The notes: generated by a model not told the origin, from the sequence alone. DNA of 64,000 nt from Paenibacillus jilunlii (GCF_900102965.1 NZ_FNGM01000026.1:18000-81999), one strand, 5' to 3'. Positions 14,749 to 24,897 are shown, counted from the stretch's first letter. Made by a program: numbers and translations.

Positions 14749-16110
14749 ATGAAGAAAAGAAACACCGGTTTTCTGGCCTTAGCTTTCATACTCTCATCTT
14801 CGCTGGTACTCGGCGCTTGCGGCAGCAATAACAATGCCGGAGGCGCAGCAAACGGCAACACAGGCAGCAGCCCTGCTCCATCTGCGGATAACAGCACAGG
14901 GGGAAATACAGGAACTGAAGGCAGCGGTGAAGCCGTCAACCTGTCGTTCTGGACCTTGTTCGACGGCGGCGACGGGGACAACATGCAGAAGCTGGTTGAT
15001 GAATTCAACAAAAGCCACCCTGATATCAAGGTGAAGAACACGAAGCTCGTCTGGGCGGAATACTACACCAAGCTGATTACCGCCGTAGGGAACGGCAACG
15101 GCCCGGACATCGGCATTTCCCACACCTCCCGGCTGCCGGATCTGATCAACCAGGGAGTTGTAACCGATCTGGACGCAGTGGCCGGAGAAGCAGGCGTCGA
15201 CTGGGCGACTTTTAATCAGAATCTGCTGGATGCAACGGTTGTGGACGGCAAACATTATGCCGTGCCGATTGATACCCATCCTTTTATTATGTACTACAAC
15301 AAAAAACTGCTGAAGGAAGCGGGGCTGCTGGGCGATGACGGTAAACCGGTGCTTGAGCAGTCCGCAGACGGTTTGCTGGCCTTTTTGAAGACATTGAAGG
15401 AGAAGCTTCCGGCCAAAACGACCCCGTTTGCCCTTTCCAATTCGAATGACGATCCTTACCGCTTGTGGTGGGCGCTGTATTCACAGCTTGGCGGCAATGA
15501 TCTGGTATCCGATGATCTGAAGAAAGCCGAAATCGACAAGGCGAAAGGCATCCAGGCGGCTGAATATATTCAGAAGCTGTTCACTGAAGGCTATATCAAG
15601 AAAAATGATCCTGACTTCTACAAAAACTTCCAGAGCGGCACTGCGGCGATCATGATGACCGGCGTTTGGGCCACCGGAACCTGGGAAGCGACGAAGGGGC
15701 TGGAGTTCGGAGCGATGCCGATTCCCAAGCTGTTCGGCCAGGAAGCGACCTGGGGCGATTCCCACACGATTATTTTGCCGCTGACTAAGTCCGAAGACCC
15801 GGCCAAACGAAAAGCCGCATTGATTTTTGCCGACTATGTAGCCGAGAACGGGCAGATTTGGGCAAAAGCAGGCCATATTCCCTCCAAACCATCGGTTCTG
15901 GAGAAGCCGGAATACAAAGACATGCCTTACCGCAGCGATTATGCCGCTGTTGCCGGTACGGTGAAATTCAACAAACCGTCGACTAAGAACTGGCAGATCC
16001 GTGATAATGTCTCCTTCAAAATCCTCAATGAAGTATGGGCTAATAAAATGAAGCCGGCTGAAGCCATGGACAAAATGGAGGCAGGCGTGCAGAAAGAGCT
16101 GGATAAATAG
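14749..16110 (+). CDS. ABC sugar-importer substrate-binding lipoprotein (family 1)
   Basis: A 453-residue extracellular solute-binding protein, anchored as a lipoprotein through Cys24 of the lipobox VLGAC. A low-complexity Asn/Gly/Ser linker (about residues 25-65) precedes the binding domain, which starts LSFWTLFDGGDGDNMQKLVDEFNKS as in MalE-like proteins. The start at 14749 follows AAGGGGAGA. It opens an operon with two permeases and a GH2 enzyme, so the cargo is probably a glycoside or oligosaccharide that the GH2 enzyme cleaves inside. No ATPase gene is present; such importers usually share an MsmX-type ATPase encoded elsewhere. Expression should be repressed by CcpA. Confidence 0.92.
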   Translation: MKKRNTGFLALAFILSSSLVLGACGSNNNAGGAANGNTGSSPAPSADNSTGGNTGTEGSGEAVNLSFWTLFDGGDGDNMQKLVDEFNKSHPDIKVKNTKLVWAEYYTKLITAVGNGNGPDIGISHTSRLPDLINQGVVTDLDAVAGEAGVDWATFNQNLLDATVVDGKHYAVPIDTHPFIMYYNKKLLKEAGLLGDDGKPVLEQSADGLLAFLKTLKEKLPAKTTPFALSNSNDDPYRLWWALYSQLGGNDLVSDDLKKAEIDKAKGIQAAEYIQKLFTEGYIKKNDPDFYKNFQSGTAAIMMTGVWATGTWEATKGLEFGAMPIPKLFGQEATWGDSHTIILPLTKSEDPAKRKAALIFADYVAENGQIWAKAGHIPSKPSVLEKPEYKDMPYRSDYAAVAGTVKFNKPSTKNWQIRDNVSFKILNEVWANKMKPAEAMDKMEAGVQKELDK

Positions 16111-16126
16111 CCATGCAGGCGGCAAT

Positions 16127-16171
16127 GCACAGGTCTTATGGCGGTGATTCTCGCGGCCTGTGCGCCGTTTT
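16127..16171 (+). terminator. Stem-loop between binding-protein and permease genes, possible leaky terminator
   Basis: GCACAGGTC (16127-16135) pairs nearly perfectly with GGCCTGTGC (16155-16163), followed by GCCGTTTTGG. Hairpins at this place often lower permease expression relative to the binding protein; here the T run is short. Confidence 0.4.
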
Positions 16172-16188
16172 GGGGAGAGGTGACCTGA

Positions 16189-17082
16189 ATGAAGATGAAA
16201 AAATGGAGGGCGGATGCGCAGGCGCTGCTGTTCCTGCTTCCCTTTCTGATTGTATATGGCCTGTTCACCATCTGGCCGATGTTCAAGGGCGTGGAAATGA
16301 CTTTTTACAAATGGACCCTGATCCGCAAAATGGATTTCCTGGGCTGGGACAATTACAGCAAGGTGCTGCAGGACCGGGAGGTATGGGAAGCGCTTGGGCA
16401 TTCGCTTATCTTTGTCGTGCTGACTACACCGACTATGCTTGTGCTGTCTATTTCACTGGCGCTGATTGCCAACCGGAAGTCCGTGCTGCAAAAGTTTTAC
16501 CGCAGTATTTTCTTCATCCCCAGTGTGCTGTCCGTCGCGGTAGCTTCCTATTTGGGCTTGTTCGTATTCCAGCCGTATACCGGACTGGTGAATTCCGTAC
16601 TCCATTTAATTCATCTGCTTCCCGGGGGTACGGAAATATTTTGGCTGACGGAAACCCGTCTCGCCTGGATTGCCATTACGCTGATCACCCTCTGGTGGAC
16701 AGTAGGCTTCAACTTTATTCTGCATTTATCCGCGATTCAGGAAATTCCGGACGAAATTTACGAGGCGGCCCGCCTTGACGGAGCGGGGGACCGGCAGATG
16801 TTCTGGCGGATTACACTTCCCTATCTGGCTCCGATTACGAAGACGATTACCATGCTGCAGATTATCGCATCGTTCAAGGTGTTCATGCAGATTTATATTG
16901 TGACCGGCGGCGGACCGCTCGATTCGACCCGGCCGATTATCCAGCTGATCTATCAGACCGGCTTCAAGAGCAATGATCTGGGCTATGCAGCGACCATGTC
17001 CTACCTGCTGTTCGTGATTCTGCTGGTGCTGTCGGCGCTGCAATATTGGATGAATAACCGCAAAGGAGCGGAACTGTCATGA
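16189..17082 (+). CDS. ABC sugar permease, MalF-like
   Basis: A 297-residue inner-membrane permease with six predicted helices. Hydrophobic segments begin at ALLFLLPFLIVYGLFTIWPMF, and the cytoplasmic EAA loop that docks the ATPase reads EIYEAARLDGAGDRQMFWRI near residue 187. The sequence pattern (YRSIFFIPSVLSVAVAS, IQLIYQTGFKSNDLGYA) is that of carbohydrate uptake transporter-1 permeases. GAGAGGTGA precedes the ATG. Its stop overlaps the next permease start by 4 bp (ATGA), indicating translational coupling. Confidence 0.93.
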   Translation: MKMKKWRADAQALLFLLPFLIVYGLFTIWPMFKGVEMTFYKWTLIRKMDFLGWDNYSKVLQDREVWEALGHSLIFVVLTTPTMLVLSISLALIANRKSVLQKFYRSIFFIPSVLSVAVASYLGLFVFQPYTGLVNSVLHLIHLLPGGTEIFWLTETRLAWIAITLITLWWTVGFNFILHLSAIQEIPDEIYEAARLDGAGDRQMFWRITLPYLAPITKTITMLQIIASFKVFMQIYIVTGGGPLDSTRPIIQLIYQTGFKSNDLGYAATMSYLLFVILLVLSALQYWMNNRKGAELS

Positions 17083-17885
17083 AATGGGTCTACCGTTTGG
17101 TTTCATTATTCATAGCCGTGCTGTTCGCGGGGCCGCTGGTGTGGATGCTATTCGTATCGGTCAAAGAAGAAGGCATGAAGATCATCACGGTGATGGACTG
17201 GTTCACTCCGCCCTATTCATTGGCGGTGTATCAGGAAATCCTTAGCGGCACCAAGCTGACGAACTGGATCGGGAACAGCCTGCTTGTTGCTGTTTTTGTG
17301 ACAGTGCTGACCGTAGCTGCTGCAGCATTGGCCGGGTTTGCCTTATCCAAAATCCCCTTCCGTTACCGCACACTGATGTTTTTTGTGGTGCTGGCCGGGC
17401 TGCTGATTCCCGGTGAAGCAACGATTATTCCGCTGTACCAGGTGGCGAAGGATATGAATCTGCTGAATTCCTATCAGGGGTTAATTATTCCGGCGCTGGC
17501 TTCCCCTGTAGCGGTCATTGTGCTGAAAAGCTTTTTTGACGGCATCCCGAACGACCTGCTGGAGAGTGTACAGATCGACGGGGGCGGCAGCTGGCGGATC
17601 TTCATGCGCATCATGCTGCCGCTCTGCCGCCCGGCGCTGGCCTCTATGGCTATTCTGACCTTCATCGGTTCATGGAACAATTTCCTCTGGCCGTTTCTGT
17701 CCATCACCGACGACAACCTGTTCACACTGCCGATGGGCATTCCGACCCTGATCAGCCAGTACTCCGAGGATTACGTCAAGCCGATGGTCGTCAACGCGAT
17801 TGCTTCGATCCCGATCATTGTGCTGTTCGTTATTTTTGAACGCCAGATTGTCAAAGGGATCAGCATGTCGGGGATTAAAGGTTGA
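17079..17885 (+). CDS. ABC sugar permease, MalG-like
   Basis: A 268-residue membrane protein, the second permease subunit of the same carbohydrate importer. The N-terminal helix (LVSLFIAVLFAGPLVWMLFVS) and the segments SLLVAVFVTVLTVAAAALAGF and FFVVLAGLLIPGEATIIPLY are characteristic of MalG-type subunits. The EAA loop is present but changed to DLLESVQIDGGGSWRIFMRI (ESV instead of EAA), which is seen in some family members. Start codon overlaps the stop of the MalF-like gene. The GH2 gene follows after 57 bp. Confidence 0.93.
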   Translation: MKWVYRLVSLFIAVLFAGPLVWMLFVSVKEEGMKIITVMDWFTPPYSLAVYQEILSGTKLTNWIGNSLLVAVFVTVLTVAAAALAGFALSKIPFRYRTLMFFVVLAGLLIPGEATIIPLYQVAKDMNLLNSYQGLIIPALASPVAVIVLKSFFDGIPNDLLESVQIDGGGSWRIFMRIMLPLCRPALASMAILTFIGSWNNFLWPFLSITDDNLFTLPMGIPTLISQYSEDYVKPMVVNAIASIPIIVLFVIFERQIVKGISMSGIKG

Positions 17886-17942
17886 CCATTGTGATAAGAA
17901 CAGATTTTAACTAAAGACATGGAGAGGACAGGTATAAGTTCA

Positions 17943-19703
17943 ATGACGACAAAATCTTATATTCCCAATTACCCCAGACCACAGTTTGTGCGCAAGGAAT
18001 GGCTTGATTTAGATGGAGAATGGAATTTCAGCTTTGATGATGCCAATCGCGGAGAGGCGGAAGGATGGTATGCCGCGTTCCCGGAGGCCCGGAAGATTAC
18101 GGTTCCCTTCACTTATGAAACGGCCGCCAGCGGGATCGGTATTGAGGAATTTCACCCCAATGTCTGGTATGAGCGGACACTGGAGCTTCCTGCGGAGAAC
18201 GCCGGGAAGCGGGCGATTCTGCATTTCCAGGGTGTGGATTACCGGGCAAAATGCTGGGTGAACGGCTCCTATGTCGGCCTGCATGAAGGAGGATATGCCG
18301 CCTTTTCTTTTGACATTACCCCGTTTGTGACGTTTGGTGCCGCCAACCGGATTGTGCTCAAAGCCGAGGACAGCATGGACCGCACACAGCCCCGGGGCAA
18401 GCAGCGCTGGATCTCTGACAGTTTTGAATGCTTCTATGTGCAGACGACCGGGATATGGAAATCCGTCTGGCTGGAATGCGTAAGCGAAACACGGATCGAT
18501 TCTGTGAAAATGACACCGGATGTTGACCGGCATATGATCCGCTTCGATTTCCGCATGGCAGGCCTCACGGAGGGGCCGGAGCTTACACTCGATACGCTGA
18601 TTTCCCTGAAAGGGCAGCAGGTGAAGCGGTTCAGTGTGGGCATTGACCGTGATCTGGTGAGCCTTGAGATGGATGTGCTGCATGAGGCTGCAGGGCCTTG
18701 GCTGCAATGCCTGTGGTCGCCGGAGGCGCCAAATCTGTTTGACGTTGAACTTACGCTGCTTCGCGGTGAGGAAAGCGTAGACCATGTGTATTCATATTTC
18801 GGTATGCGTAAAATCTCCATTGACAACGGCCAGATTCTGCTTAACAACAGGCCGTTATACCAGCGTCTGATTCTGGATCAGGGGTACTGGACCGGCAGCC
18901 ATTTGACACCGCCGGATGAGCAGGCACTAATTGATGACATTGATTGGATTGCGGAAATGGGCTACAACGGCCTGCGCAAGCACATGAAAATTGAGGATGC
19001 CCGTTTTCTGTATTGGTGCGATGTGAAGGGGATGCTGGTGTGGTCGGAAATGGCCGCTACCTATGAATTCAATGATCTTGCCGTCGAACGCTTCACCCGG
19101 GAGTGGCTGGAGGTTGTGCCGCAGCAGTATAATCATCCTTGCATCATCACCTGGGTTCCATTCAATGAATCGTGGGGAATTTCCGCCATTGCCAAGGATG
19201 TCAGACAGCAGAAATTCACGGAGGGCATCTATCATCTGACCAAAGCGATCGACCCTTACCGTCCGGTCGTGACGAACGACGGCTGGGAGCATACCGTTTC
19301 GGATATTCTGACCCTGCATGATTATGTAGAAGCCGGAGAACAATTTCTGGCCACTTATGCCGACCAAAATTCCATCGTTAATAATAGGGTCTCCTTCAAT
19401 AACTACAAATTTGCCTGGGCTGAAGGATATGCCTACAAAGGACAGCCGGTCATCATCAGCGAGTTCGGCGGCATTGCCTTCCAGACGGACAGCGGCTGGG
19501 GGTATGGAAACCAGGTGAAGACCGAGCAGGATTTCCTGGAGCGCTTCCAGGCGATTACTGCGGCGATCAAAGCAACGCCATACATCAGCGGCTACTGCTA
19601 TACCCAGGTAAGCGATGTGCAGCAGGAAGTAAACGGCCTTCTGACAGAAGACCGCAAGCCAAAGGTTCCGCTCAGCAAGATCCGCGAGATTAATCTGGGT
19701 TAG
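17943..19703 (+). CDS. GH2-family glycoside hydrolase
   Basis: A 586-residue GH2 enzyme with the usual order: sugar-binding domain (PRPQFVRKEWLDLDGEWNF onward), immunoglobulin-like domain, then TIM barrel. The acid/base Glu409 is in FNESWG and the nucleophile Glu507 in ISEFGG. The protein is short for a beta-galactosidase and closer in size to beta-glucuronidases, but sequence alone does not fix whether the substrate is a galactoside, glucuronide or mannoside. No signal peptide, so it acts on sugar imported by the adjacent ABC system. The start is uncertain between ATG 17919 and ATG 17943; the GGAGAGGA site between them favours 17943, though with long spacing. Confidence 0.88.
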   Translation: MTTKSYIPNYPRPQFVRKEWLDLDGEWNFSFDDANRGEAEGWYAAFPEARKITVPFTYETAASGIGIEEFHPNVWYERTLELPAENAGKRAILHFQGVDYRAKCWVNGSYVGLHEGGYAAFSFDITPFVTFGAANRIVLKAEDSMDRTQPRGKQRWISDSFECFYVQTTGIWKSVWLECVSETRIDSVKMTPDVDRHMIRFDFRMAGLTEGPELTLDTLISLKGQQVKRFSVGIDRDLVSLEMDVLHEAAGPWLQCLWSPEAPNLFDVELTLLRGEESVDHVYSYFGMRKISIDNGQILLNNRPLYQRLILDQGYWTGSHLTPPDEQALIDDIDWIAEMGYNGLRKHMKIEDARFLYWCDVKGMLVWSEMAATYEFNDLAVERFTREWLEVVPQQYNHPCIITWVPFNESWGISAIAKDVRQQKFTEGIYHLTKAIDPYRPVVTNDGWEHTVSDILTLHDYVEAGEQFLATYADQNSIVNNRVSFNNYKFAWAEGYAYKGQPVIISEFGGIAFQTDSGWGYGNQVKTEQDFLERFQAITAAIKATPYISGYCYTQVSDVQQEVNGLLTEDRKPKVPLSKIREINLG

Positions 19704-19725
19704 ATTTGAGGGATTGTCCCAAATA

Positions 19726-19768
19726 AGACGGTTTCAGTTCGTAAGTTGAATTGGAGCCGTTTTTTTGT
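19726..19768 (+). terminator. Terminator after the GH2 gene
   Basis: ACGGTTTCAGTTC and GAATTGGAGCCGT form an imperfect stem followed by seven T residues. The rest of the 320-bp gap up to 20022 shows nothing I can name beyond AT-rich DNA that presumably holds the yesN promoter. Confidence 0.65.
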
Positions 19769-20022
19769 TTGCCGGGGGAGTACAGAATTCTAAAAAAACT
19801 GCTATTCAACCTTAAAAAGCTTCATCCTTGCCCCGGGTCTGGCATGATACAGTAAAGTAGGAAACCCCTAATCCATAAGACAAAATGGCAAATCTTGCGC
19901 AATTGTGTGCTGTAGACAAAGATGAGGCAAGGTCTGATATGATAGAATTGCGGGCAACAGGCAACAGCCTCCTTTTGAACAGATACTAAACAGATACTAG
20001 ACAGACATACGGAGGGATAGCG

Positions 20023-21618
20023 ATGAACAGAAGCATCCGGGTGCTACTGGCCGATGATGAACCGGTTATCCTGCGCGGACTGAAGAAGCTGATTTCCTGG
20101 GATACGCTCGGCTTGGATATTGTAGGAGAAGCAAAGGACGGGATCGAGCTGAAGGCGATGATTGACACCTGCACGCCTGATCTGGTCATCAGCGATATCA
20201 GCATGCCGGGCTTCAGCGGTATTGATATTATTCGGGACATCCATGAGTCGGGGCGTCCGGTCAAGGTTGTTTTTATAAGCGCTTACCAGGAGTTTTCATA
20301 TGCCCGGCAGGCGGTACAATACGGGGCACTGGACTACATTGTGAAACCTGTGAACACAGGCCAGCTGGAGCAGGTGGTGGGACGGGCCGCGGCGGTGATC
20401 CGCCAGGAGTCTGAAGAAGAGCGCAACAAGGAAATGCTCAAATCCTATGAACGCAAAAATCATTCCATTACTGTAGAGGAGCTCCTTGAGCTCTTGACCG
20501 ACGGCAACAAAGGAGCGGCATCCACGCTGGCCCGGATGGGAAACATAGCGATAACCCGTTATGCCAGCGTATGTGTCCTGGAAATGGATGAATATAGCGG
20601 CCAGGCCTCACGCTGGGAGGAGCGGGAACGCAAGCTGGTGGAATTTGCCCTGTCCAATATTATCAAAGAAACCGTGGAGGCTGGGGGCAACGGCTATGTT
20701 TTCCGCAAAGGGGAGCGTTTCGCAGTATTGCTTCAGCATGAGCAGGAAATGGAACCGGAGCGGATGATGCTGGATCTCCATCACAAAATCAACAGTTACC
20801 TGAAGCTCCAGGTCTCGATTGGCATCGGGCGGCCGGTAAGCGGAATGGAGGAAGCCGGCGAATCCTACCGCAGCGCATTGAAAGCGCTCAAAACCCGCTA
20901 TTTTACCGGGCTTAACCGGGTGCTGCGGGAAGCGGGTAATCAGGAGACAACTGTGGCGGTATCCGAATGGGCGGCGGCTCAAGCAGCACTTACAGAAGCG
21001 CTCAAATCACTGGACAAGGAGCAGGTGCCTGTCCTGGCGGCCAGGCTGCTGGAAACGGTCCGGCTTTTGTCCGGAAACCGCAGGAACCAGGCGGTCACCC
21101 ATGTGTACAATTCCATCCTTCAGCTGGAGCAGGAGCTTGCCGGCTTTGGCGTGGATGCCGGGCTGGTGGACCCGGAAGATCTGCCGCTGCTGGAAAAGCT
21201 GGAGGATGCCCCGACCTTTGACGCATTGAAGCAGCAGTTTGAAGACGTGCTGAAGCGGCTCGCTGACCAGCTGGCCTGTAAGTTGAACGGCAAGGAGATG
21301 CCCCAACTGCTGCAGGTGAAGGCTTTTGTCGAAGAGCATTATGCAGAGAATATTACTCTGGAGTCGATGGCCGCTCTGGTCTATATGAATCCCTACTATT
21401 TCAGCAGCTTTTTCAAAAAGCATACCGGACAGAATTTTAAAAACTATGTTACCCAAACCAGAATGGATCATGCGCTGCGGCTGCTGCTGCAAACCGATCT
21501 GATGGTCTACGAGATTGCGGAACGCGTCGGCTACAATAATGCCCGGCATTTCAGCGATATGTTCAAGAAACATTTCGGCAAGCTGCCCCAGGAGTATAAA
21601 CAATCGGTGAAGCAGTAG
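20023..21618 (+). CDS. YesN-type response regulator with AraC output domain
   Basis: A 531-residue two-component response regulator. The receiver domain (residues 1-125) has the acidic pair DDE near residue 12, the phospho-acceptor Asp58 in SDISMPG and the Lys in YIVKPVN. A long central region follows, and the last 100 residues are an AraC-type double helix-turn-helix (SMAALVYMNPYYFSSFFKKHTGQNF and IAERVGYNNARHFSDMFKKHFG). The partner sensor follows 27 bp downstream. Such pairs in Paenibacillus and Bacillus activate nearby polysaccharide-derived sugar importers, here probably the binding proteins and permeases at 23495-28672. Confidence 0.93.
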   Translation: MNRSIRVLLADDEPVILRGLKKLISWDTLGLDIVGEAKDGIELKAMIDTCTPDLVISDISMPGFSGIDIIRDIHESGRPVKVVFISAYQEFSYARQAVQYGALDYIVKPVNTGQLEQVVGRAAAVIRQESEEERNKEMLKSYERKNHSITVEELLELLTDGNKGAASTLARMGNIAITRYASVCVLEMDEYSGQASRWEERERKLVEFALSNIIKETVEAGGNGYVFRKGERFAVLLQHEQEMEPERMMLDLHHKINSYLKLQVSIGIGRPVSGMEEAGESYRSALKALKTRYFTGLNRVLREAGNQETTVAVSEWAAAQAALTEALKSLDKEQVPVLAARLLETVRLLSGNRRNQAVTHVYNSILQLEQELAGFGVDAGLVDPEDLPLLEKLEDAPTFDALKQQFEDVLKRLADQLACKLNGKEMPQLLQVKAFVEEHYAENITLESMAALVYMNPYYFSSFFKKHTGQNFKNYVTQTRMDHALRLLLQTDLMVYEIAERVGYNNARHFSDMFKKHFGKLPQEYKQSVKQ

Positions 21619-21645
21619 CAGCTTATCAGAGAAAAGGGGGGGTTC

Positions 21646-23394
21646 GTGCTGATCTGGGGGCGGAGATCCAAAAGTATTTTTGTCAAATTCTCGGCATCAT
21701 TTCTGCTGGTGGGACTGATTCCCCTGCTGGCGCTCAGCCTCTTCTCCGTGAAGACCTTCTCCAGCTATGTGGAGCGGTATACCACCAGCAATCTCCAGCA
21801 AATGGTGCTGTATATGAGCTATAATCTGAACTCGGCGTTCAACCAGTACAATGAAGTCTCCAAGCTGATGTATACCGGGCGTTATGAAGGCTTTATTGAC
21901 AGCTATAAGCAGGACCAGACCGCCAACGTCAATGAGCTGGAGCAGATCAACACCATTCCGATTGATTCTTTTCTAAAAACAGTGCTGTTCAGCGACCCGT
22001 ATATTTCAAGCGCCGTGTTTGTCCGCCAGTCCGACGGCAAGCTGTATTCCCAGGAAAAAGAAAACAGATCGCTGGATACGAATTCGTTTCCCGCAGCCGA
22101 ATGGCTGGAGACTATGGCTCCCAATCCGTCCGCAGTAGCTATCTTTCCTACACATACCGACCAGTATTTCTTCCGCTCGAGCAGAAAGGTGTTCACGATT
22201 GGACGCAGCCTGATTGATACCTCTGGAAAAGTAACCCAAGAACCCAAGGTGGTAGGCACGCTGTTTCTGGATATTGATATTTCGTTGTTGGAACAATTTT
22301 TCAGGGAGCTGAGCCTGGGTGACAAGGATGAGCTGTATCTTCTGGATGGGGAAGGCAAGGTCTACTTCAGCAATCAGAATCTGCCGGAAGGGTCGGTTGC
22401 AGCCGCCGTTCAGACAAACCGGGAGATGATCGAGCTTAGCGAGGATATTCCGTTTCTGAATGGCAGGGTGGTTGCGCGGATTCACCGCGGCAGTCTGTTC
22501 GAGCAGCTGTTATCGGCCAGAGCGGCTGTCTACATTGCCATTATGATCTGTGCTTTTGTGATGATTGTGATGGGGGCGTGGTTCTCCAGGCGTCTGGCGG
22601 CGCCGATCCGCGAAATAATCAAGCAGATGGCCGTTGTGGAGTCCGGCAAGCTGGATACCCAGTTGTCTGTGAACACGAATGATGAAATGGGCAGGCTCGC
22701 CCACGGGTTCAACCGGATGGTGGAACGGCTTCAGATCTATATCGACGAGGCTTATGTAGCGCAAATCAAGCAAAAGCAGACGGAGCTGAACGCGCTGAAG
22801 AGCCAGATCCGGCCGCATTATTTGTATAATACGCTTGAAGTGATCCGGATGAACGCTGTGGATAAGGAAGCTGGAGAGGTTGCAGATATGATCCTTGCCT
22901 TGTCCAACGAACTGAAATATGTCATTGATTATGGTGAGGACCGGGCAAGCATCCGCAGCGAGCTGGAGCATTTGCAGAATTATTTCTATATTATATCTGT
23001 CCGTTTCGAGAACCGTTATGAGCTTGTTCTGGATATTGCCCCGGAGGTTCAGATGGATTGGCCGATCCTGAAGCTCTCGCTCCAGCCGATTGTAGAGAAT
23101 GCCGTTCAGCATGGACTCCGTCTGCAGGGAAAGGGAACAGTAGGGATTACCATGGAAAAGAAAGACCGGGTGCTTGCGATCACCATTTATGATGATGGCG
23201 TCGGCATGAGCCGGGAAGCTCTGGCGAGGATTACCCAAACACTGGAAGATCCCGAAGCGCCCAGCAAAAATGTGGGTCTAAAAAACGTGCATGAGCGGAT
23301 ACGCTCGACGTTTGGAGAAGACTATGGGCTGTCCATCAACAGCCGGGAGCATGTCGGAACCTCAATTACACTGTTATTCCCGATAATAGACTGA
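21646..23394 (+). CDS. YesM-type sensor histidine kinase
   Basis: A 582-residue membrane kinase. It has a transmembrane helix near the N-terminus (FSASFLLVGLIPLLALSLFSV), an extracellular sensor domain of about 240 residues, a second helix (AAVYIAIMICAFVMIVMGAW), a HAMP domain, and a His_kinase domain with the phospho-acceptor His in IRPHYLYNTLEVIRMNA. The ATPase domain shows NAVQHGL and DDGVGM. The start is GTG at 21646, behind an AAAGGGGGG site. It forms an operon with the yesN-like gene and probably senses an extracellular oligosaccharide, perhaps through the adjacent binding protein. Confidence 0.92.
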   Translation: MLIWGRRSKSIFVKFSASFLLVGLIPLLALSLFSVKTFSSYVERYTTSNLQQMVLYMSYNLNSAFNQYNEVSKLMYTGRYEGFIDSYKQDQTANVNELEQINTIPIDSFLKTVLFSDPYISSAVFVRQSDGKLYSQEKENRSLDTNSFPAAEWLETMAPNPSAVAIFPTHTDQYFFRSSRKVFTIGRSLIDTSGKVTQEPKVVGTLFLDIDISLLEQFFRELSLGDKDELYLLDGEGKVYFSNQNLPEGSVAAAVQTNREMIELSEDIPFLNGRVVARIHRGSLFEQLLSARAAVYIAIMICAFVMIVMGAWFSRRLAAPIREIIKQMAVVESGKLDTQLSVNTNDEMGRLAHGFNRMVERLQIYIDEAYVAQIKQKQTELNALKSQIRPHYLYNTLEVIRMNAVDKEAGEVADMILALSNELKYVIDYGEDRASIRSELEHLQNYFYIISVRFENRYELVLDIAPEVQMDWPILKLSLQPIVENAVQHGLRLQGKGTVGITMEKKDRVLAITIYDDGVGMSREALARITQTLEDPEAPSKNVGLKNVHERIRSTFGEDYGLSINSREHVGTSITLLFPIID

Positions 23395-23494
23395 ACACCC
23401 GGCGTATACAAGATACCGCCGTCAGTTGGACGAATAGAAGAAGGCCGTCTATCCGGCGTTATATCACAAGATTAGTAGGAGGTAACAGCTAGAG

Positions 23495-24811
23495 ATGCAG
23501 AGGAAACAATGGATGCGGCTGCAGGCAGTGCCGCTGGCGGCTATACTCCTCCTCACTGCTTGCAGGGGCCACGGTACAGGAAATTCTCTTGTCACATCAG
23601 GCGGAGCAGCAGAGCCTAAGAAAGAAGTGCATTTCAGCATCGCATATGCTGCGGGAGACCCGGCCACCAAGCAGGCCATCGCGGCCACCATTGAAGCCTT
23701 CATGCAAGCCCATCCGGATATTATCATTCAGGACAGCAGTGAGCTGTCCTCCAGCGCATATCTGGATTGGCTGAAGCTCAAGGATGCGGTAGGCGAGTTT
23801 CCTGACCTGGTGGAAATCCGGGATACCGATGCGTTTGCCAGTGCAGGAAAAATCGTAGAGCTGCCCTCCGGGCTGCTGGAACTGTTCGACAATCTGCCGC
23901 AGGTGAACGGCAAGGTGTGGAACGCTCCTCTGTTCGTAAGTGCGCCGCAAGGAATCATATACAGTAAACAAGCATACGCCCGTGCGGGAATCACCCGGCT
24001 CCCGCAAACCTATGGCGAATTCCTGGACATACAGAAGAAATTGAAGGCCGTGGGGATGACACCTCTGGTGGTTGGAGCCAAGGATATTTTTCACTTGGGC
24101 TTCTGGGTGAACAAGTTCCTGATCGATGAAGTCTATGACAAGGACCCGGACTGGAACGCCAAACGCACAGCGAAGCAGGTCAGCTTCACCGATCATAATG
24201 TGGTTCAGGCGATGACAAATTTCAAGGAGCTGTTCCAAACTGACGTTAACGAAGGCTGGTTGAGCACCAATGATAACCAGACCGCCTCTATGCTTACATC
24301 AGGCAAGGCTGCCCAGCTCTATTCGGGAACATGGATGTTCTCGCAGATTGAGGAAGCTGATCCCGGTTTTGAGTATGGCTTCTATGCCCTGCCTGACCGC
24401 AGCGGCAAACGGAATGTAGTCGGTCTGCCTTCGCCAACCGGCTGGTCGCTCTCTGCGGAAGCCGCCAAGGATACGGAGAAAACGGAAGCGATTAAGGAAT
24501 TCATCCGCTTTTTCTTTGCGCCTGAACCGTACTCGAAATTTCTGGCCGGGATCAATGGCCTTCCCTCCACGAAGGAGAAGATAACCTATGATACGGGGGA
24601 GCAGATGCAGGAAGCCCTGAAACTGATGGCCGACCCGGATGTGACCAAATCGCTGATGATCAACAACTGGTGGGGGGATAATCTGATTCCGCCGGATTTC
24701 CGCAACTGGTTTTATAAACTGCTGGAGGAGATGATCCTTACTGACGGAGATGTCACCGAATATATGAACCGGGCAGACCGGGAATATGACCGCCAGGTGC
24801 AGGACAATTAG
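23495..24811 (+). CDS. ABC sugar-binding lipoprotein, paralogue 1 (next to sensor kinase)
   Basis: A 438-residue family 1 solute-binding lipoprotein; the lipobox LLTAC places the lipidated Cys at residue 23. Except for a shorter linker, it runs collinearly with the protein at 25462 (shared VEFPDLVE-, GKVWNAP-, KDIFH- and NNWWGDNLIPP-type blocks), so the two are clearly duplicates. It follows the sensor kinase by 100 bp and has no permease of its own. A role as a co-receptor for the YesM kinase, or as an alternative binding protein for the importer downstream, is inferred from position. A hairpin terminator follows at 24870. Confidence 0.9.
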   Translation: MQRKQWMRLQAVPLAAILLLTACRGHGTGNSLVTSGGAAEPKKEVHFSIAYAAGDPATKQAIAATIEAFMQAHPDIIIQDSSELSSSAYLDWLKLKDAVGEFPDLVEIRDTDAFASAGKIVELPSGLLELFDNLPQVNGKVWNAPLFVSAPQGIIYSKQAYARAGITRLPQTYGEFLDIQKKLKAVGMTPLVVGAKDIFHLGFWVNKFLIDEVYDKDPDWNAKRTAKQVSFTDHNVVQAMTNFKELFQTDVNEGWLSTNDNQTASMLTSGKAAQLYSGTWMFSQIEEADPGFEYGFYALPDRSGKRNVVGLPSPTGWSLSAEAAKDTEKTEAIKEFIRFFFAPEPYSKFLAGINGLPSTKEKITYDTGEQMQEALKLMADPDVTKSLMINNWWGDNLIPPDFRNWFYKLLEEMILTDGDVTEYMNRADREYDRQVQDN

Positions 24812-24869
24812 CTGTGACAGAGAAGGTTGGGGCAGAACCGGATAGCAATAACTGCATATGAACTCAGAC

Positions 24870-24897
24870 GGGGGATCTATGATCCTCCTTTTTTTGT
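24870..24897 (+). terminator. Terminator after the first binding-protein paralogue
   Basis: GGGGGATC and GATCCTCC form a stem around TAT (one mismatch), followed by seven T residues. Confidence 0.65.

Noticed and set aside
18009..18847. Antisense open frames within the GH2 gene
   Set aside because: Both run opposite conserved GH2 domains and have no start signals.
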